Part shown: one piece after another, positions 1-10,509 of the stretch
Position numbering within the stretch: the stretch's first letter is position 1
Layout of the letters: each line of letters starts with the position of its first letter
NCBI GenBank assembly: GCA_036745275.1
Contig: DAIOGK010000002.1
Location: 62,001 to 126,000 of the forward strand
Length of the DNA stretch: 64,000 nucleotides
From: JAIUNP01 sp020161975
GTDB lineage: Bacteria > Pseudomonadota > Alphaproteobacteria > Rhizobiales > Beijerinckiaceae
Reading direction: 5' to 3'
Translations under genes and position numbers: made by a program
Notes under the pieces: model-generated
What the model was told of the DNA's origin: nothing
Seen by the model: only the letters and a program-made list of their open reading frames with translations
The model's database searches: none

Positions 1-74
1 GCCGGCATCGCCACCGTGCGGATCGACAGGTCGCCACGCTCATGTTCGGGCTGGTAAGGATGGGCTTGCGGCAT
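1..74 (-). CDS. Acyl-CoA thioesterase (YciA-like), 5' part only
   Basis: Only the first 24 codons lie in the window; the gene runs off the left edge. The start is the ATG at 72-74 with GGAG just upstream. The visible peptide has a polar N-terminus followed by LSIRTVAMPA, which resembles the beginning of the hotdog-fold YciA acyl-CoA thioesterases (LxLRTLAMPADTNxNGDIFGG). These enzymes hydrolyse acyl-CoA to free CoA in the cytoplasm. It follows the MFS gene by about 50 bp on the same strand. The family call rests on ten residues, so it is tentative. Confidence 0.55.
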   Translation of the reverse strand, partial: MPQAHPYQPEHERGDLSIRTVAMP

Positions 75-122
75 GATTGTCTCCATTTATTTTCGCCGAT
101 GCTACCGCTCAGTGCAGGCCGT

Positions 123-1343
123 TCAAGCGAAACGTGGCTTCCCCTTCCAGACCAGCCAGAGCGCCAGCGCAAGGTTGATCAGGTTCCAGAGGATGCCGTG
201 CAGGAAGGCCCAGCGATACGAGGCCGTCAGATCGAAGATCACCCCCGAAATGTAGCCGCCGAAAGCCATGCCGATAATCGTCGCGGTGATGATGATGCCG
301 ATGCGCGCGCCGGCTTCGCGCGGGGGCAGAAACTCGCGCGCGATGACCGCATACATCGGCACGATTCCCCCCTGGAACAGGCCAAAGATCGCCGAAATGA
401 TATAGAGCGAGGCCAGGCCGTTGAAGAGGAGATAGAGGGTCAGCGCCATGCCCTGCATCAATGATCCGATGGCCAGCGTCATTGGCCCGCCGATCCGGTC
501 GGCAAGAAAGCCCGAGGCGACGCGGCTGACAACGCCAAGGCCCAGCATGATTGCCAGCATCTCGGTGCCGCGCGCCACGCCATAGCCGAGGTCGCCGCAA
601 TAGGCGACGATATGCACCTGCGGCATCGCCATGGCGACACAGCAGGAAAAACCCGCCACCGTCAGCAGAAGCTGCAACTGGCCAGGGCTGATACCGAGGT
701 CGGCGCGGGCGGTTTCAGTGGCTGCTTCCGCCGCAACCATCGTTGCCACCGTCGGCTTTGGCCGAAACAGCGGCACCAGCGGCAGAATGACGAGGAGAAT
801 GGTAATGCTGATGCCGATATGCGTCGCGCGCCAGCCATAGGCCGGGATGGTCTGGTTCATCACAAGCGGCCAGAACGTACCGGCAAAATAGGAACCGCAG
901 GCCGCAATCACCACGGCGAGCCCGCGCCGCTTCACGAACCAGTGCGAAATATCCGCCATCAACGGTGCAAACCCTGCCGCTGCGCCCGTGCCGATCAGCA
1001 GGCCCTGCGCCAGTGCAAAAACCGTGAGGTTCGGGGCCAGCCCTGCGATGACATAGCCTGTCGCCAGAAGCAGCGCGGAGGCGATGATCGGCACAACGAT
1101 GCCCGTCCGGTCCGAGATCTTGCCCATCGCCACCGTGCCAACCCCGAAACCGATCATCGTCAGCGTATATGGCAGGGACGCGCCCGCGCGCTGGGTGGCA
1201 AATTCCTCCTGCACCACGGGCAGAACCACCACCACGGTCCACAGCCCGGCGCAGGCCATGGTGCCGACAACGATGGCGGCCGCAAGTCGCTTCCAGGCAT
1301 AGGCAGAGTCAGGGGCCCACGGACTCACGGCTTGCAGGCTCAT
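123..1343 (-). CDS. MFS transporter, OFA/monocarboxylate-like
   Basis: A 406-residue protein with about 12 hydrophobic segments in two halves, as expected for the major facilitator superfamily. The cytoplasmic loop 2-3 motif is visible as GKISDRTG near residue 74, and its second-half counterpart as GFLADRIGG. The layout resembles the oxalate/formate antiporter (OFA) and YbfB-like groups, which usually move small organic anions; the substrate cannot be read from the sequence. The ATG at 1341-1343 lies 6 bp after the stop of the upstream membrane-protein gene, so the two are probably co-transcribed with the thioesterase downstream. Confidence 0.85.
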   Translation of the reverse strand: MSLQAVSPWAPDSAYAWKRLAAAIVVGTMACAGLWTVVVVLPVVQEEFATQRAGASLPYTLTMIGFGVGTVAMGKISDRTGIVVPIIASALLLATGYVIAGLAPNLTVFALAQGLLIGTGAAAGFAPLMADISHWFVKRRGLAVVIAACGSYFAGTFWPLVMNQTIPAYGWRATHIGISITILLVILPLVPLFRPKPTVATMVAAEAATETARADLGISPGQLQLLLTVAGFSCCVAMAMPQVHIVAYCGDLGYGVARGTEMLAIMLGLGVVSRVASGFLADRIGGPMTLAIGSLMQGMALTLYLLFNGLASLYIISAIFGLFQGGIVPMYAVIAREFLPPREAGARIGIIITATIIGMAFGGYISGVIFDLTASYRWAFLHGILWNLINLALALWLVWKGKPRFA

Positions 1344-1349
1344 GCCGCC

Positions 1350-2549
1350 TCACTTTGCAAAGAGATTACGGCTGACATCGCGATTGCCGCGCCGCCAGAT
1401 CACGCTGTCGATGAAATAGTGATGCACGTTGATGAAGACATGGAAGATCGGCATCGCCACCATCGCCATGCCCCAGCGCGTGGTCTTGGTGTCGAAGTAG
1501 ACCGGCAGAACGTCGAAAGCGAGGGCGCCGGTTGCGCAGATGACAGTGAAATAGCCCAACATCCGTAGCCAGGTCGGCTTGGCATCGTCCAGCCCGACGC
1601 CATGGTGAGCCAGTTCCTCGTTGTGGAATTCGCCCCGCTTGTAGGCAAAGACGAACAGCATGTACTGGAGCGAGTGGAACATCGGCCCGCCATAAGTAAA
1701 CAGCGGGTGAATACGCACGAAGGCGAGCAGCGTATACATCGAGGTATAGCCGATCAGCCCGGTGAAGGAGGGCAGCTTGCGCGTTTCGACGGCGTTCCAG
1801 ACAATCGCGCCCCAGCCGATGATGGCACAGCCGGCCACCGGCCAGAACAGAAAATCGACGAGCGGCTGGGTCTTGAACAGGCTGAGCGGCTGGTAAGTGA
1901 TGCTGGTGAAGGTCGTCGGATGGGCAGGGCTCCCCTCGATCATCACGGCGCCGGAGACGAACCAGGTGTAGAGCCACAGCGAATAGACGTGCAGTTTCAG
2001 TCCAAAGACCTGCCAGGGCTTGTAGAAGATGCCCTTCATGCCGGAAAGAACGGCGAACACCCCGTAGGACTGCTTCAGATAGTGCCAACCGACGAAGAAG
2101 AACATCGTTTGGATGGCAAAGCCGAACAGCTGCGTGTCCTTCTGGCTGACCGCATAGGCGAAGTAACCGATGAGCGCCACGGGCACCACGACGGCGGCCA
2201 CGAGATAGCGCCACCAGAAGATGCTCTTCGGGCCGAACGAGGCCATTCGCTCGCCGAGGTTGCCGTAGAGAAGACCATAACTCGCCATGAAGTGCGGATA
2301 GTTGACGAAATAGCTCAATGTCGCGAACAGGCCAGCGACAATCTGGATGTCATACTGGCTGATACCGCGCCCGCCGGCGACGGGAAAGACAATCCAGAAA
2401 AAGGCCAGCGCCATCAGCGCCGCGCCGCCTGCCAGCAGGAAATCCACCAGCGGCGAGACAAGATAGGGGCGCCCCAGAAACGTCCGTCCGGCAACGAACT
2501 CCCGGAGCAGCGATCGATCCGAAATCGCCGGCAATGCGGCATCTGTCAT
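1350..2549 (-). CDS. Unknown polytopic membrane protein
   Basis: I do not recognise a named family. From the ATG at 2547-2549 the protein has 399 residues and about 8-9 hydrophobic segments, with the N-terminal 30 residues cytosolic and polar. Conserved-looking histidine motifs sit in or next to membrane helices: GWHYLKQSYG in the middle and a terminal NVHHYFIDSVIWRR segment. Such HH/HYF motifs can hold metal or haem, but that is inference. The open frame extends 29 codons upstream; the internal ATG is preferred because the upstream part is Arg/Ala-rich and unlike a membrane-protein start. It is 6 bp upstream of the MFS gene. Confidence 0.75.
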   Translation of the reverse strand: MTDAALPAISDRSLLREFVAGRTFLGRPYLVSPLVDFLLAGGAALMALAFFWIVFPVAGGRGISQYDIQIVAGLFATLSYFVNYPHFMASYGLLYGNLGERMASFGPKSIFWWRYLVAAVVVPVALIGYFAYAVSQKDTQLFGFAIQTMFFFVGWHYLKQSYGVFAVLSGMKGIFYKPWQVFGLKLHVYSLWLYTWFVSGAVMIEGSPAHPTTFTSITYQPLSLFKTQPLVDFLFWPVAGCAIIGWGAIVWNAVETRKLPSFTGLIGYTSMYTLLAFVRIHPLFTYGGPMFHSLQYMLFVFAYKRGEFHNEELAHHGVGLDDAKPTWLRMLGYFTVICATGALAFDVLPVYFDTKTTRWGMAMVAMPIFHVFINVHHYFIDSVIWRRGNRDVSRNLFAK

Positions 2550-2666
2550 CGTGCAAGCCTCGCATCTGGCCGCCGGCCTGACGAATCGGACCGGTGACAT
2601 GCCACTGAAAGCATCGCGGCGAGGCGCATTTAGCAAGCCGAAATGGTAAGACTTGGCTCGGAGTTC

Positions 2667-2942
2667 TCAGGAAAAGATCCGGTTACCCGACAAATCGACA
2701 ATCTGCCGTGCCTTCTGGAGCGTGAAGGCCATGGCATCCTCGCGGCTTGGAAAGCGGTCAGCGCGCACAAAGCGATGCTCCTTGAGCTCACCGCCGACCG
2801 TTCTGGAGATCACACCGCACATCTGCCACTGGCCCGCCTCTTGGTAGGGCGTCGCGCGGATGGTGAAGCCGTTATACTCCTCCGGCGCGGCTTCCGGCTC
2901 CGGCGCCTTGCCGCCACCGAACAGCTTCTTGAGAAACGACAT
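2667..2942 (-). CDS. HlyU family protein
   Basis: A 91-residue protein matching the small HlyU family: a basic N-terminus (SFLKKLFGGGK), a Pro/Glu-rich linker, then the compact domain with EEYNGFTIRATPYQEAGQWQ and the conserved EHRFVRADRF stretch. Vibrio HlyU is an ArsR-type activator, but this alphaproteobacterial family (PF10115) shares mainly the name and its role is not established. It directly follows the LysE exporter gene (one intervening base) and is probably translated from the same mRNA. Confidence 0.85.
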   Translation of the reverse strand: MSFLKKLFGGGKAPEPEAAPEEYNGFTIRATPYQEAGQWQMCGVISRTVGGELKEHRFVRADRFPSREDAMAFTLQKARQIVDLSGNRIFS

Positions 2943-2943
2943 C

Positions 2944-3555
2944 CTATCTCTCCTGAATTGCGAGGCGCGCGGCCATCAGGCCGAAGGCCGCTGCAAAGCC
3001 GCGCTGAATGCGGCGCACAACCACCGGACGGGACAGCACATTTTCGCGCAGCATGGCTGCGAATACGCCGTAGATGGCGAAAACGACGAAGGTCATCAGC
3101 ATGAAGGCGCCGGAAAGCCCGGTCATGGTGAGAAGCGGCGCGACATCATCGGCCGCCATGAACTGCGGCAGGAAGGCGACGAAGAAAATCGACAGCTTCG
3201 GATTCAGCAGGTTGAGCGCCAGCCCGTCGACCAGAACGCGCATGGCGCTGCGCGGCGACTGTTCCGTTGAAATTGCCAGCGACCCCGTGCCCCGCAGCAT
3301 CTGCCAGGCCATCCAGAGAAGATAGAGAACGCCAGCGTATTTCACGATGTCGAAGGCAAGCGCGCTCGCATGCAGCAGCGCTGTCAGACCCAGCATTGCC
3401 GCCAGCACATGCGGCACGATGCCGAGCGTGGAGGCAAAGGCGGCAAGGATGCCGGCCCGCCAACCGCGCGAAAGCCCTGCCGCGATGGTGTAGAGCGCGC
3501 CAGTGCCCGGCGTTGCGACGATCACGAAACTTGTCAGCAGAAATTCCCAACTCAT
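2944..3555 (-). CDS. LysE/RhtB family amino-acid exporter
   Basis: A 203-residue protein with six predicted membrane segments. The N-terminal VATPGTGALYTIAAGLSRGWRAG matches the family signature (PGPxxxxxxxxxxxxGxRAG), although the first PGP is replaced by PGT. LysE/RhtB proteins export amino acids or related metabolites across the inner membrane. The start is the ATG at 3553-3555. The hlyU-like gene follows immediately. The substrate cannot be assigned. Confidence 0.88.
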   Translation of the reverse strand: MSWEFLLTSFVIVATPGTGALYTIAAGLSRGWRAGILAAFASTLGIVPHVLAAMLGLTALLHASALAFDIVKYAGVLYLLWMAWQMLRGTGSLAISTEQSPRSAMRVLVDGLALNLLNPKLSIFFVAFLPQFMAADDVAPLLTMTGLSGAFMLMTFVVFAIYGVFAAMLRENVLSRPVVVRRIQRGFAAAFGLMAARLAIQER

Positions 3556-3633
3556 TGTCGAACTCCCTTTCGACTGCGCGGAGGAGTGTGCCCGCGCGAC
3601 CGGCAGAGTTCAAGGCTTCCGTCGTCACCCGGC

Positions 3634-4533
3634 CTACAGGATCACGATGCCTTTGTGCTTGGCCTTATATTCCGGCTCGACATGGATGGAGATCGACATG
3701 TTCGGAAATTCCGCCTTCAGCGCTTCCTCAATCCGGTCGCAGATGTCATGAGCCTCGCCGACGGTCATCGAGGCAACCACCACAAGATGAAAATCAACGA
3801 AGATGACCTTGCCGGCATGGCGCGTGCGTAACGCATGGGCCTCAAGCGAGCCGGTAGCATTGGTCGAGATGATTTCGCGGATGCGGCCGAGTTCCTCAGG
3901 GGGGGCGGCCTCGTCCATCAATCCGCTCACATTTTCGCGGATGACACCCCAGCCGCTCCACAAAACGTTCATCGCCACAAGCGCGGCGAGAACCGAATCG
4001 AGTCTCGGATTATGCGTGAACACCACCAGCAGCACGCCGACCAGCACGCCGAGCGAGGAGACAACATCGGTGAACAGGTGCTTTCCGTCCGCCACCAGCG
4101 CTGCCGAGCGCTTGAGCCGACCCTGTTTTATCAGCACCTGGCTCCAGATGCCGTTGAGCGCGGTCGCGCCCGCGCTGACCATCAGGCCCGAGAACGGCGC
4201 ATCGAGAACCTTTGGCTGAAGAAAGCCGTGATACGCCTCACGCAGGATGATCAGGGCCGCCACGATGATGAGCGCGCCAACCAGCACAGCGGACATATAT
4301 TCCACCTTGTGATGGCCGTAGGGATGTTCGGCATCCGGCGGGCGGGCGGCAAGGCGGATCGCCACAATGGCGGCAATCGCGGTCGCGACATTGACCGTGC
4401 TCTCCAGCGCGTCCGAATAAAGCGCGATGCTGCCGGTCAGTTCAAAGGCAATATACTTCACACCAAGAACGATGAGGCTGATGAGCAGATTGCCGATGGC
4501 AATCTGGTTGAGCGTTAGAACCGGGAATGTCAC
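3634..4533 (-). CDS. Cation diffusion facilitator (CDF) metal exporter
   Basis: A 299-residue CDF protein. Six membrane segments are followed by a cytoplasmic ferredoxin-like domain from about residue 210 that ends in SISIHVEPEYKAK. TM2 carries SDALESTVN and TM5 carries a HxxxD pair (GKHLFTDVVSS), the usual metal-site elements, and the loop HPYGHHKVEYMS is typical. The pump exchanges divalent metal (Zn, Fe, Mn or Co) for protons; the metal is not predictable here. Translation starts at a GTG (4531-4533) with a strong AGGAGG a few bases upstream. Confidence 0.9.
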   Translation of the reverse strand: MTFPVLTLNQIAIGNLLISLIVLGVKYIAFELTGSIALYSDALESTVNVATAIAAIVAIRLAARPPDAEHPYGHHKVEYMSAVLVGALIIVAALIILREAYHGFLQPKVLDAPFSGLMVSAGATALNGIWSQVLIKQGRLKRSAALVADGKHLFTDVVSSLGVLVGVLLVVFTHNPRLDSVLAALVAMNVLWSGWGVIRENVSGLMDEAAPPEELGRIREIISTNATGSLEAHALRTRHAGKVIFVDFHLVVVASMTVGEAHDICDRIEEALKAEFPNMSISIHVEPEYKAKHKGIVIL

Positions 4534-4743
4534 AGGACCTCCTGGGGTATTCCATGCGATACAGGTATCTGGAAACCGACGAATGCCCTGACGGGCGCCA
4601 AAACCGGCACAAAGCAGACAAATGCCGCAACTTCAACCATTGATCTGATCATTGCCGGCAAAACCACCGATGCAGGGGCGGGGTTGCAAAACGCAAAACG
4701 CGGCAGGTTGCCCCGCCGCGTGCATTTTCGCGATGCCACGCCC

Positions 4744-6756
<2,013 letters not shown>

Positions 6757-6976
6757 GCCAAAGATCCCGTACTCTTCTGCCGCTCGTGCAACACCCCTGA
6801 GGGAGTGCCTTCACAATCACCATCGCGTCTGGCACAAGCCTTACGCGTATTCGGCCTAACGATTCATTATCCATGCCAGACAGAATTGCCCGGCCGGGGC
6901 TGGATGCGGTTGCCCCGGACAACGAGACAACAAAAACACGCGGACTCCGGACTGAGGTCCGGCCGCTGGATGGCTG

Positions 6977-8845
6977 CTAGAACACTTCTCGACGCTGAAC
7001 AAGCCCATAAAGCTCGTCAAGCGCCTGTTCGTCGCCATCGCGAGCCACTTTTTCTCCGATTTCGCGCATTTCCTTAGGTAGGGTCGTTTCGCGAATATGC
7101 AAGTGGGCGGCATCGCGCCAACGTTGCAGGGCCTCGTTCGGTTCGGCCTGCGGCAGGGCCCAGCTGTCGCCGGGGGTCAGTTGCGCCTCGATTTTTCGCA
7201 GCATATCGCTGCCACCGCGCTCAACAATCTCGGCCCGGACCTCACCGGGCGCGGGATGGGCACCACCGCCGGCAAGATCGAGCACGGCATCACGCAGGCC
7301 GGCCAGTTGACGGTTGCCGATGTCGAGACCGGCCAGCATTTCGGCTTCCTGCTCGACGATGAGCGGCTGGTTGAGCGCGGCGAGCACCAGCGCCACCTCG
7401 CGGGGGTGCACGGCGCTCGGCCCCGCAAACAGCGCGGTCCGGGTCAAACGGTCCGAGACCAGAACCGGGGATTTCGGCGTCGGCGGCCCTGGCTGGAAGC
7501 GTCGTCCGCGCTGGCCGCGCAGGCCGGGTGCCGTTCCGGAACCACCCTGTCCGCCGCCGCGTTGCCCTCCGCGCGCCCGCTGGAACAGCGCGCGCAACCG
7601 ATCGTCCAACGCCTCGCGGTAATATTTGCGCACCACCTCGTCCTTGATGGTGAACATCAGATCCTTCAGCCGCTTCTCAAGATCCGCCCTTCGTTCAGGC
7701 GTATCCAGCGGTTCGCGTTCCGCCTCGCGGGCGAACAGCACATCGACAAAGCTGTGGGTTCGACCGATGGCATCGGCCACCGCCGCCTCGCCCGATGAGC
7801 GCAGAAGTTCATCAGGGTCCTGACCGCCGGGCAAGAAGACAAACCGCAGCGTCTTGCCGGGCTGCAATTCCGGCAGCGCGACATCGAGCGCGCGGTGCGC
7901 GGCCTTGGTGCCGGCCTTGTCGCCATCGAAACACAGGATCGGCTCACCATCCATGCGCCAGAGCAGTTTCAACTGGTCCTCGGTCAGCGCGGTGCCGAGC
8001 GGGGCCACCGTCTCCGGGAACCCCGCGCGCGTCATGGCGATGACATCAATATAGCCCTCGACGGCGATCACCCGGCCCTTGTCATGCGCAGCTTTTCGCG
8101 CTCGGTGGATGTTGTAGAGGGTCGCGCCCTTGTGGAAGAGTGGCGTTTCCGGCGAGTTGAGGTATTTGGCCTGCGCATCCTTCTGAAGCGCGCGCCCGCC
8201 AAAGGCGATGATCTGGCCGCGCGCATTGGCGATGGGAAACATCACCCGGTCGCGGAACCGATCATAGGGCACGGCGATGTCTTCGCCGGCGATGAGAAGC
8301 CCCGCCTCGACCATCACCTCTATCGGAACGCCCTTGCCGGCGAGATGGTCGCGCAGGGCAAATCGCTCCCCCGGCGCATAGCCAAGCTGGAACTCGGCCT
8401 GCACGGCCGGCGACAGGTCGCGCGCAGCGAGATAAGAACGGGCAGCGGCCCCTGTCCGCTCTTTCAGTTGCTGGGAGAAGAATGCGGCGGCAAGGTCCAT
8501 CGCTTCAGTGAGGCCCTTGCGTTTTTTCTCATGCGCCTCGGTCTCCACCGAGAGCACGGGCATCGGCACGCCGGCCTCGTTGGCAAGCCTTTCCACCGCC
8601 TCGGGGAAGCTCAATCCCTCGGTTTCCATTACGAACTTGAAGATATCGCCGTTCCGCCCGGAGGAAAAATCGAAGAACGAACCCTTCTGATCATTGACGA
8701 AGAATGAGGGCGTCTTTTCCTGGTTGAAGGGCGACAGGCCTTTCCATTCACGCCCCGCGCGCGTCAGCTTCACGCGCCGACCCACGACCACCGAAACCGG
8801 CAGGCGGGCGCGAATGTCGTCCAGAAACGAGGGCGGGAATTTCAT
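6977..8845 (-). CDS. dnaG: DNA primase DnaG (zinc ligands replaced)
   Basis: A 622-residue primase that makes RNA primers for replication. The N-terminal domain has the usual context (SPFNQEKTPSFFVNDQKG, about residues 38-56), but the Cys/His ligands of the CHC2 zinc ribbon are gone: CPFH reads SPFN and the HCFGC-type pair reads FDFSS. The TOPRIM catalytic core is intact, with the EGYIDVIAM glutamate and FDGDKAG aspartates, as is the RNA-polymerase-like domain with YLNSPETPLFHKG. A Gly/Arg-rich linker precedes the C-terminal helicase-binding region. rpoD lies about 220 bp downstream. Confidence 0.97.
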   Translation of the reverse strand: MKFPPSFLDDIRARLPVSVVVGRRVKLTRAGREWKGLSPFNQEKTPSFFVNDQKGSFFDFSSGRNGDIFKFVMETEGLSFPEAVERLANEAGVPMPVLSVETEAHEKKRKGLTEAMDLAAAFFSQQLKERTGAAARSYLAARDLSPAVQAEFQLGYAPGERFALRDHLAGKGVPIEVMVEAGLLIAGEDIAVPYDRFRDRVMFPIANARGQIIAFGGRALQKDAQAKYLNSPETPLFHKGATLYNIHRARKAAHDKGRVIAVEGYIDVIAMTRAGFPETVAPLGTALTEDQLKLLWRMDGEPILCFDGDKAGTKAAHRALDVALPELQPGKTLRFVFLPGGQDPDELLRSSGEAAVADAIGRTHSFVDVLFAREAEREPLDTPERRADLEKRLKDLMFTIKDEVVRKYYREALDDRLRALFQRARGGQRGGGQGGSGTAPGLRGQRGRRFQPGPPTPKSPVLVSDRLTRTALFAGPSAVHPREVALVLAALNQPLIVEQEAEMLAGLDIGNRQLAGLRDAVLDLAGGGAHPAPGEVRAEIVERGGSDMLRKIEAQLTPGDSWALPQAEPNEALQRWRDAAHLHIRETTLPKEMREIGEKVARDGDEQALDELYGLVQRREVF

Positions 8846-8896
8846 GGTGCGAGTCTATAGCGCAAAGCGCTTGCGAACCCAATCGGCTCGTTCGGC

Positions 8897-9796
8897 TCAC
8901 ACCTTCGGGCAAACGGCGGCAGGCGCCTTCGCTGCTTCCAGCGTATCAGTGAGGAAGTTCGAGGGGAAAAGGCTGATGTCTTTCGCCTTCAGCCCACCTT
9001 TTGCGCCGATTTGCTGCAAGGTCTGGACAATTTCGCCGTGAACACCGTTCGCCAGCGCTGCGGCAACGAGCCGCGCGGTCCTCTCATCGCTGCCGGCGGC
9101 CTTGAGGATATCGCCCCGCAACTGATCGTAGAATTTCACATGAGCAATCACCTGCTCGCGCGGTTGCTTTTCGCACAGCATCGGCTGTGCCCGCTTGAGC
9201 GTACAGAGTGCCAGTTCGCTGATGATGGTGAAGAGCGACATGTGGCTGTTTGACGCGGCATTTCCGGTGCGCAGTGCTGCGGCCTTGGGGGCCAGACGCT
9301 GTTCAAGTTCACCGGTGCAGACTGCCACCACATCCTTCGGGTCAACACGACGCGGCGGGGCCATCAACTTCCTGCGGGAATCGGGCGCACCGCTCTTCAA
9401 CGCCCCCTCAAAGGACGGCATGTAACCGATGCTGCGCAGCACGTTCGCTTCGTTGACCATCGTCATGCTCAGGACGCGGGCCAGGGCATCCGCAGCATCA
9501 TGCGGATCAACCGGCGTCGTCATGGCCGGAACAGCCTGAACTGTGGGTGCGACTGCAGTTTCCGTCGCAGGCGCAGATTTGAACGTCGCAGGAATCGAAA
9601 CGTTTGGCAGCACGGATTTCAGCCGCGCCACAGGCTGAACCCTGGAGAAGAACCCGGTCTGCCAGGCGTAGGCGCCGCCAAGCCCGATCATCGCAACCAG
9701 GGCAACGGAAATGATCGGGGAGGATTCGGACGACCGCGACAGGCCCGTCTGTGCAGACGGGGCAAAGGCACGCAGGTCCGAGTTCTTCAGTGCCAT
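8897..9796 (-). CDS. Unknown membrane-anchored protein
   Basis: I do not recognise the family. From the ATG at 9794-9796 the protein has 299 residues: a short Ser-rich cytoplasmic N-terminus, one hydrophobic segment (about residues 28-45, IISVALVAMIGLGGAYAW), then a probably periplasmic domain. Four cysteines (in VVAVCTGELEQRL, LALCTLK, MLCEKQPRE and near the end in AAVCPKV) could form disulfides. It is encoded between yqeY and dnaG on the same strand. An upstream in-frame start (9817) would add only seven residues. Confidence 0.7.
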   Translation of the reverse strand: MALKNSDLRAFAPSAQTGLSRSSESSPIISVALVAMIGLGGAYAWQTGFFSRVQPVARLKSVLPNVSIPATFKSAPATETAVAPTVQAVPAMTTPVDPHDAADALARVLSMTMVNEANVLRSIGYMPSFEGALKSGAPDSRRKLMAPPRRVDPKDVVAVCTGELEQRLAPKAAALRTGNAASNSHMSLFTIISELALCTLKRAQPMLCEKQPREQVIAHVKFYDQLRGDILKAAGSDERTARLVAAALANGVHGEIVQTLQQIGAKGGLKAKDISLFPSNFLTDTLEAAKAPAAVCPKV

Positions 9797-9898
9797 CTTT
9801 GCGGAGTCCCAGAGCAACGGCGCTGCAGGTTATCCGCAATTAATGTGCAAATCCTTGCAGGAACAAAGGAAAATGACCTCTGTTCCCATAAGGAAATC

Positions 9899-10351
9899 TC
9901 AACCGCCGAGCGCTGCCTTCACAAGACCGGACGCCTTGCCGAAGTCCATCTGGCCGGCATACTTGCCACGCAACTCGGCCACCACCTTGCCCATGTCCTT
10001 CATCGAGGCAGCGCCCACAGCCGAGATCGCCGCAGCGATGGCGACCTTGACCTCGGCTTCATCCATCTGTTTGGGCAGGAAGGAGGAGATAACTGCAATT
10101 TCCGCGCGCTCGCTCTCCGCAAGTTCCGGGCGCCCACCCTTGTCATAGACCTCCGCCGATTCCTGGCGCTGCTTGACCATCTTCTGCAACACGCCAAGGA
10201 TTTCGTCGGGTGACGCCTCCGTGCGGCCCGCACCGCGCGCCTCGATGTCCTTTTCCTTCAGCGCGGCGATGATGAGCCGGATCGCACCGAGCCGCGGCTT
10301 GTCGCCGGCCTTCATGGCGGCCTTCATCTCTTCCGTGAACTGCTGGCGCAT
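9899..10351 (-). CDS. GatB/YqeY domain-containing protein
   Basis: A 150-residue YqeY protein: MRQQFTEEMKAAMKAGDKPRLGAIRLI at the start, the central KQRQESAEVYDKGGRPELAESERAEI helix pair, and the C-terminal SMKDMGKVVAELRGKYAGQMDFGKASGLVK segment shared with the tail of GatB. It lacks the amidotransferase catalytic domain; the family is thought to bind tRNA or act with amidotransferases, without firm proof. The ATG at 10349-10351 was chosen because homologues begin at this point. It is divergent from carA, a common alphaproteobacterial arrangement. Confidence 0.92.
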   Translation of the reverse strand: MRQQFTEEMKAAMKAGDKPRLGAIRLIIAALKEKDIEARGAGRTEASPDEILGVLQKMVKQRQESAEVYDKGGRPELAESERAEIAVISSFLPKQMDEAEVKVAIAAAISAVGAASMKDMGKVVAELRGKYAGQMDFGKASGLVKAALGG

Positions 10352-10509
10352 CGCGCTTCTCCTCATCAAAATCGTCAGCACTGGCATCTCGTTCGTTGAC
10401 CTTTGCCGGCCCAGCGCATAAGTGCCATGGCTTTAGAGACAAAATCACGAGGGAGCAACGGCAGCCGCCTGGCCAGCCGGTTGTTTTCTTGCGCTGGAGC
10501 AATCCGACC

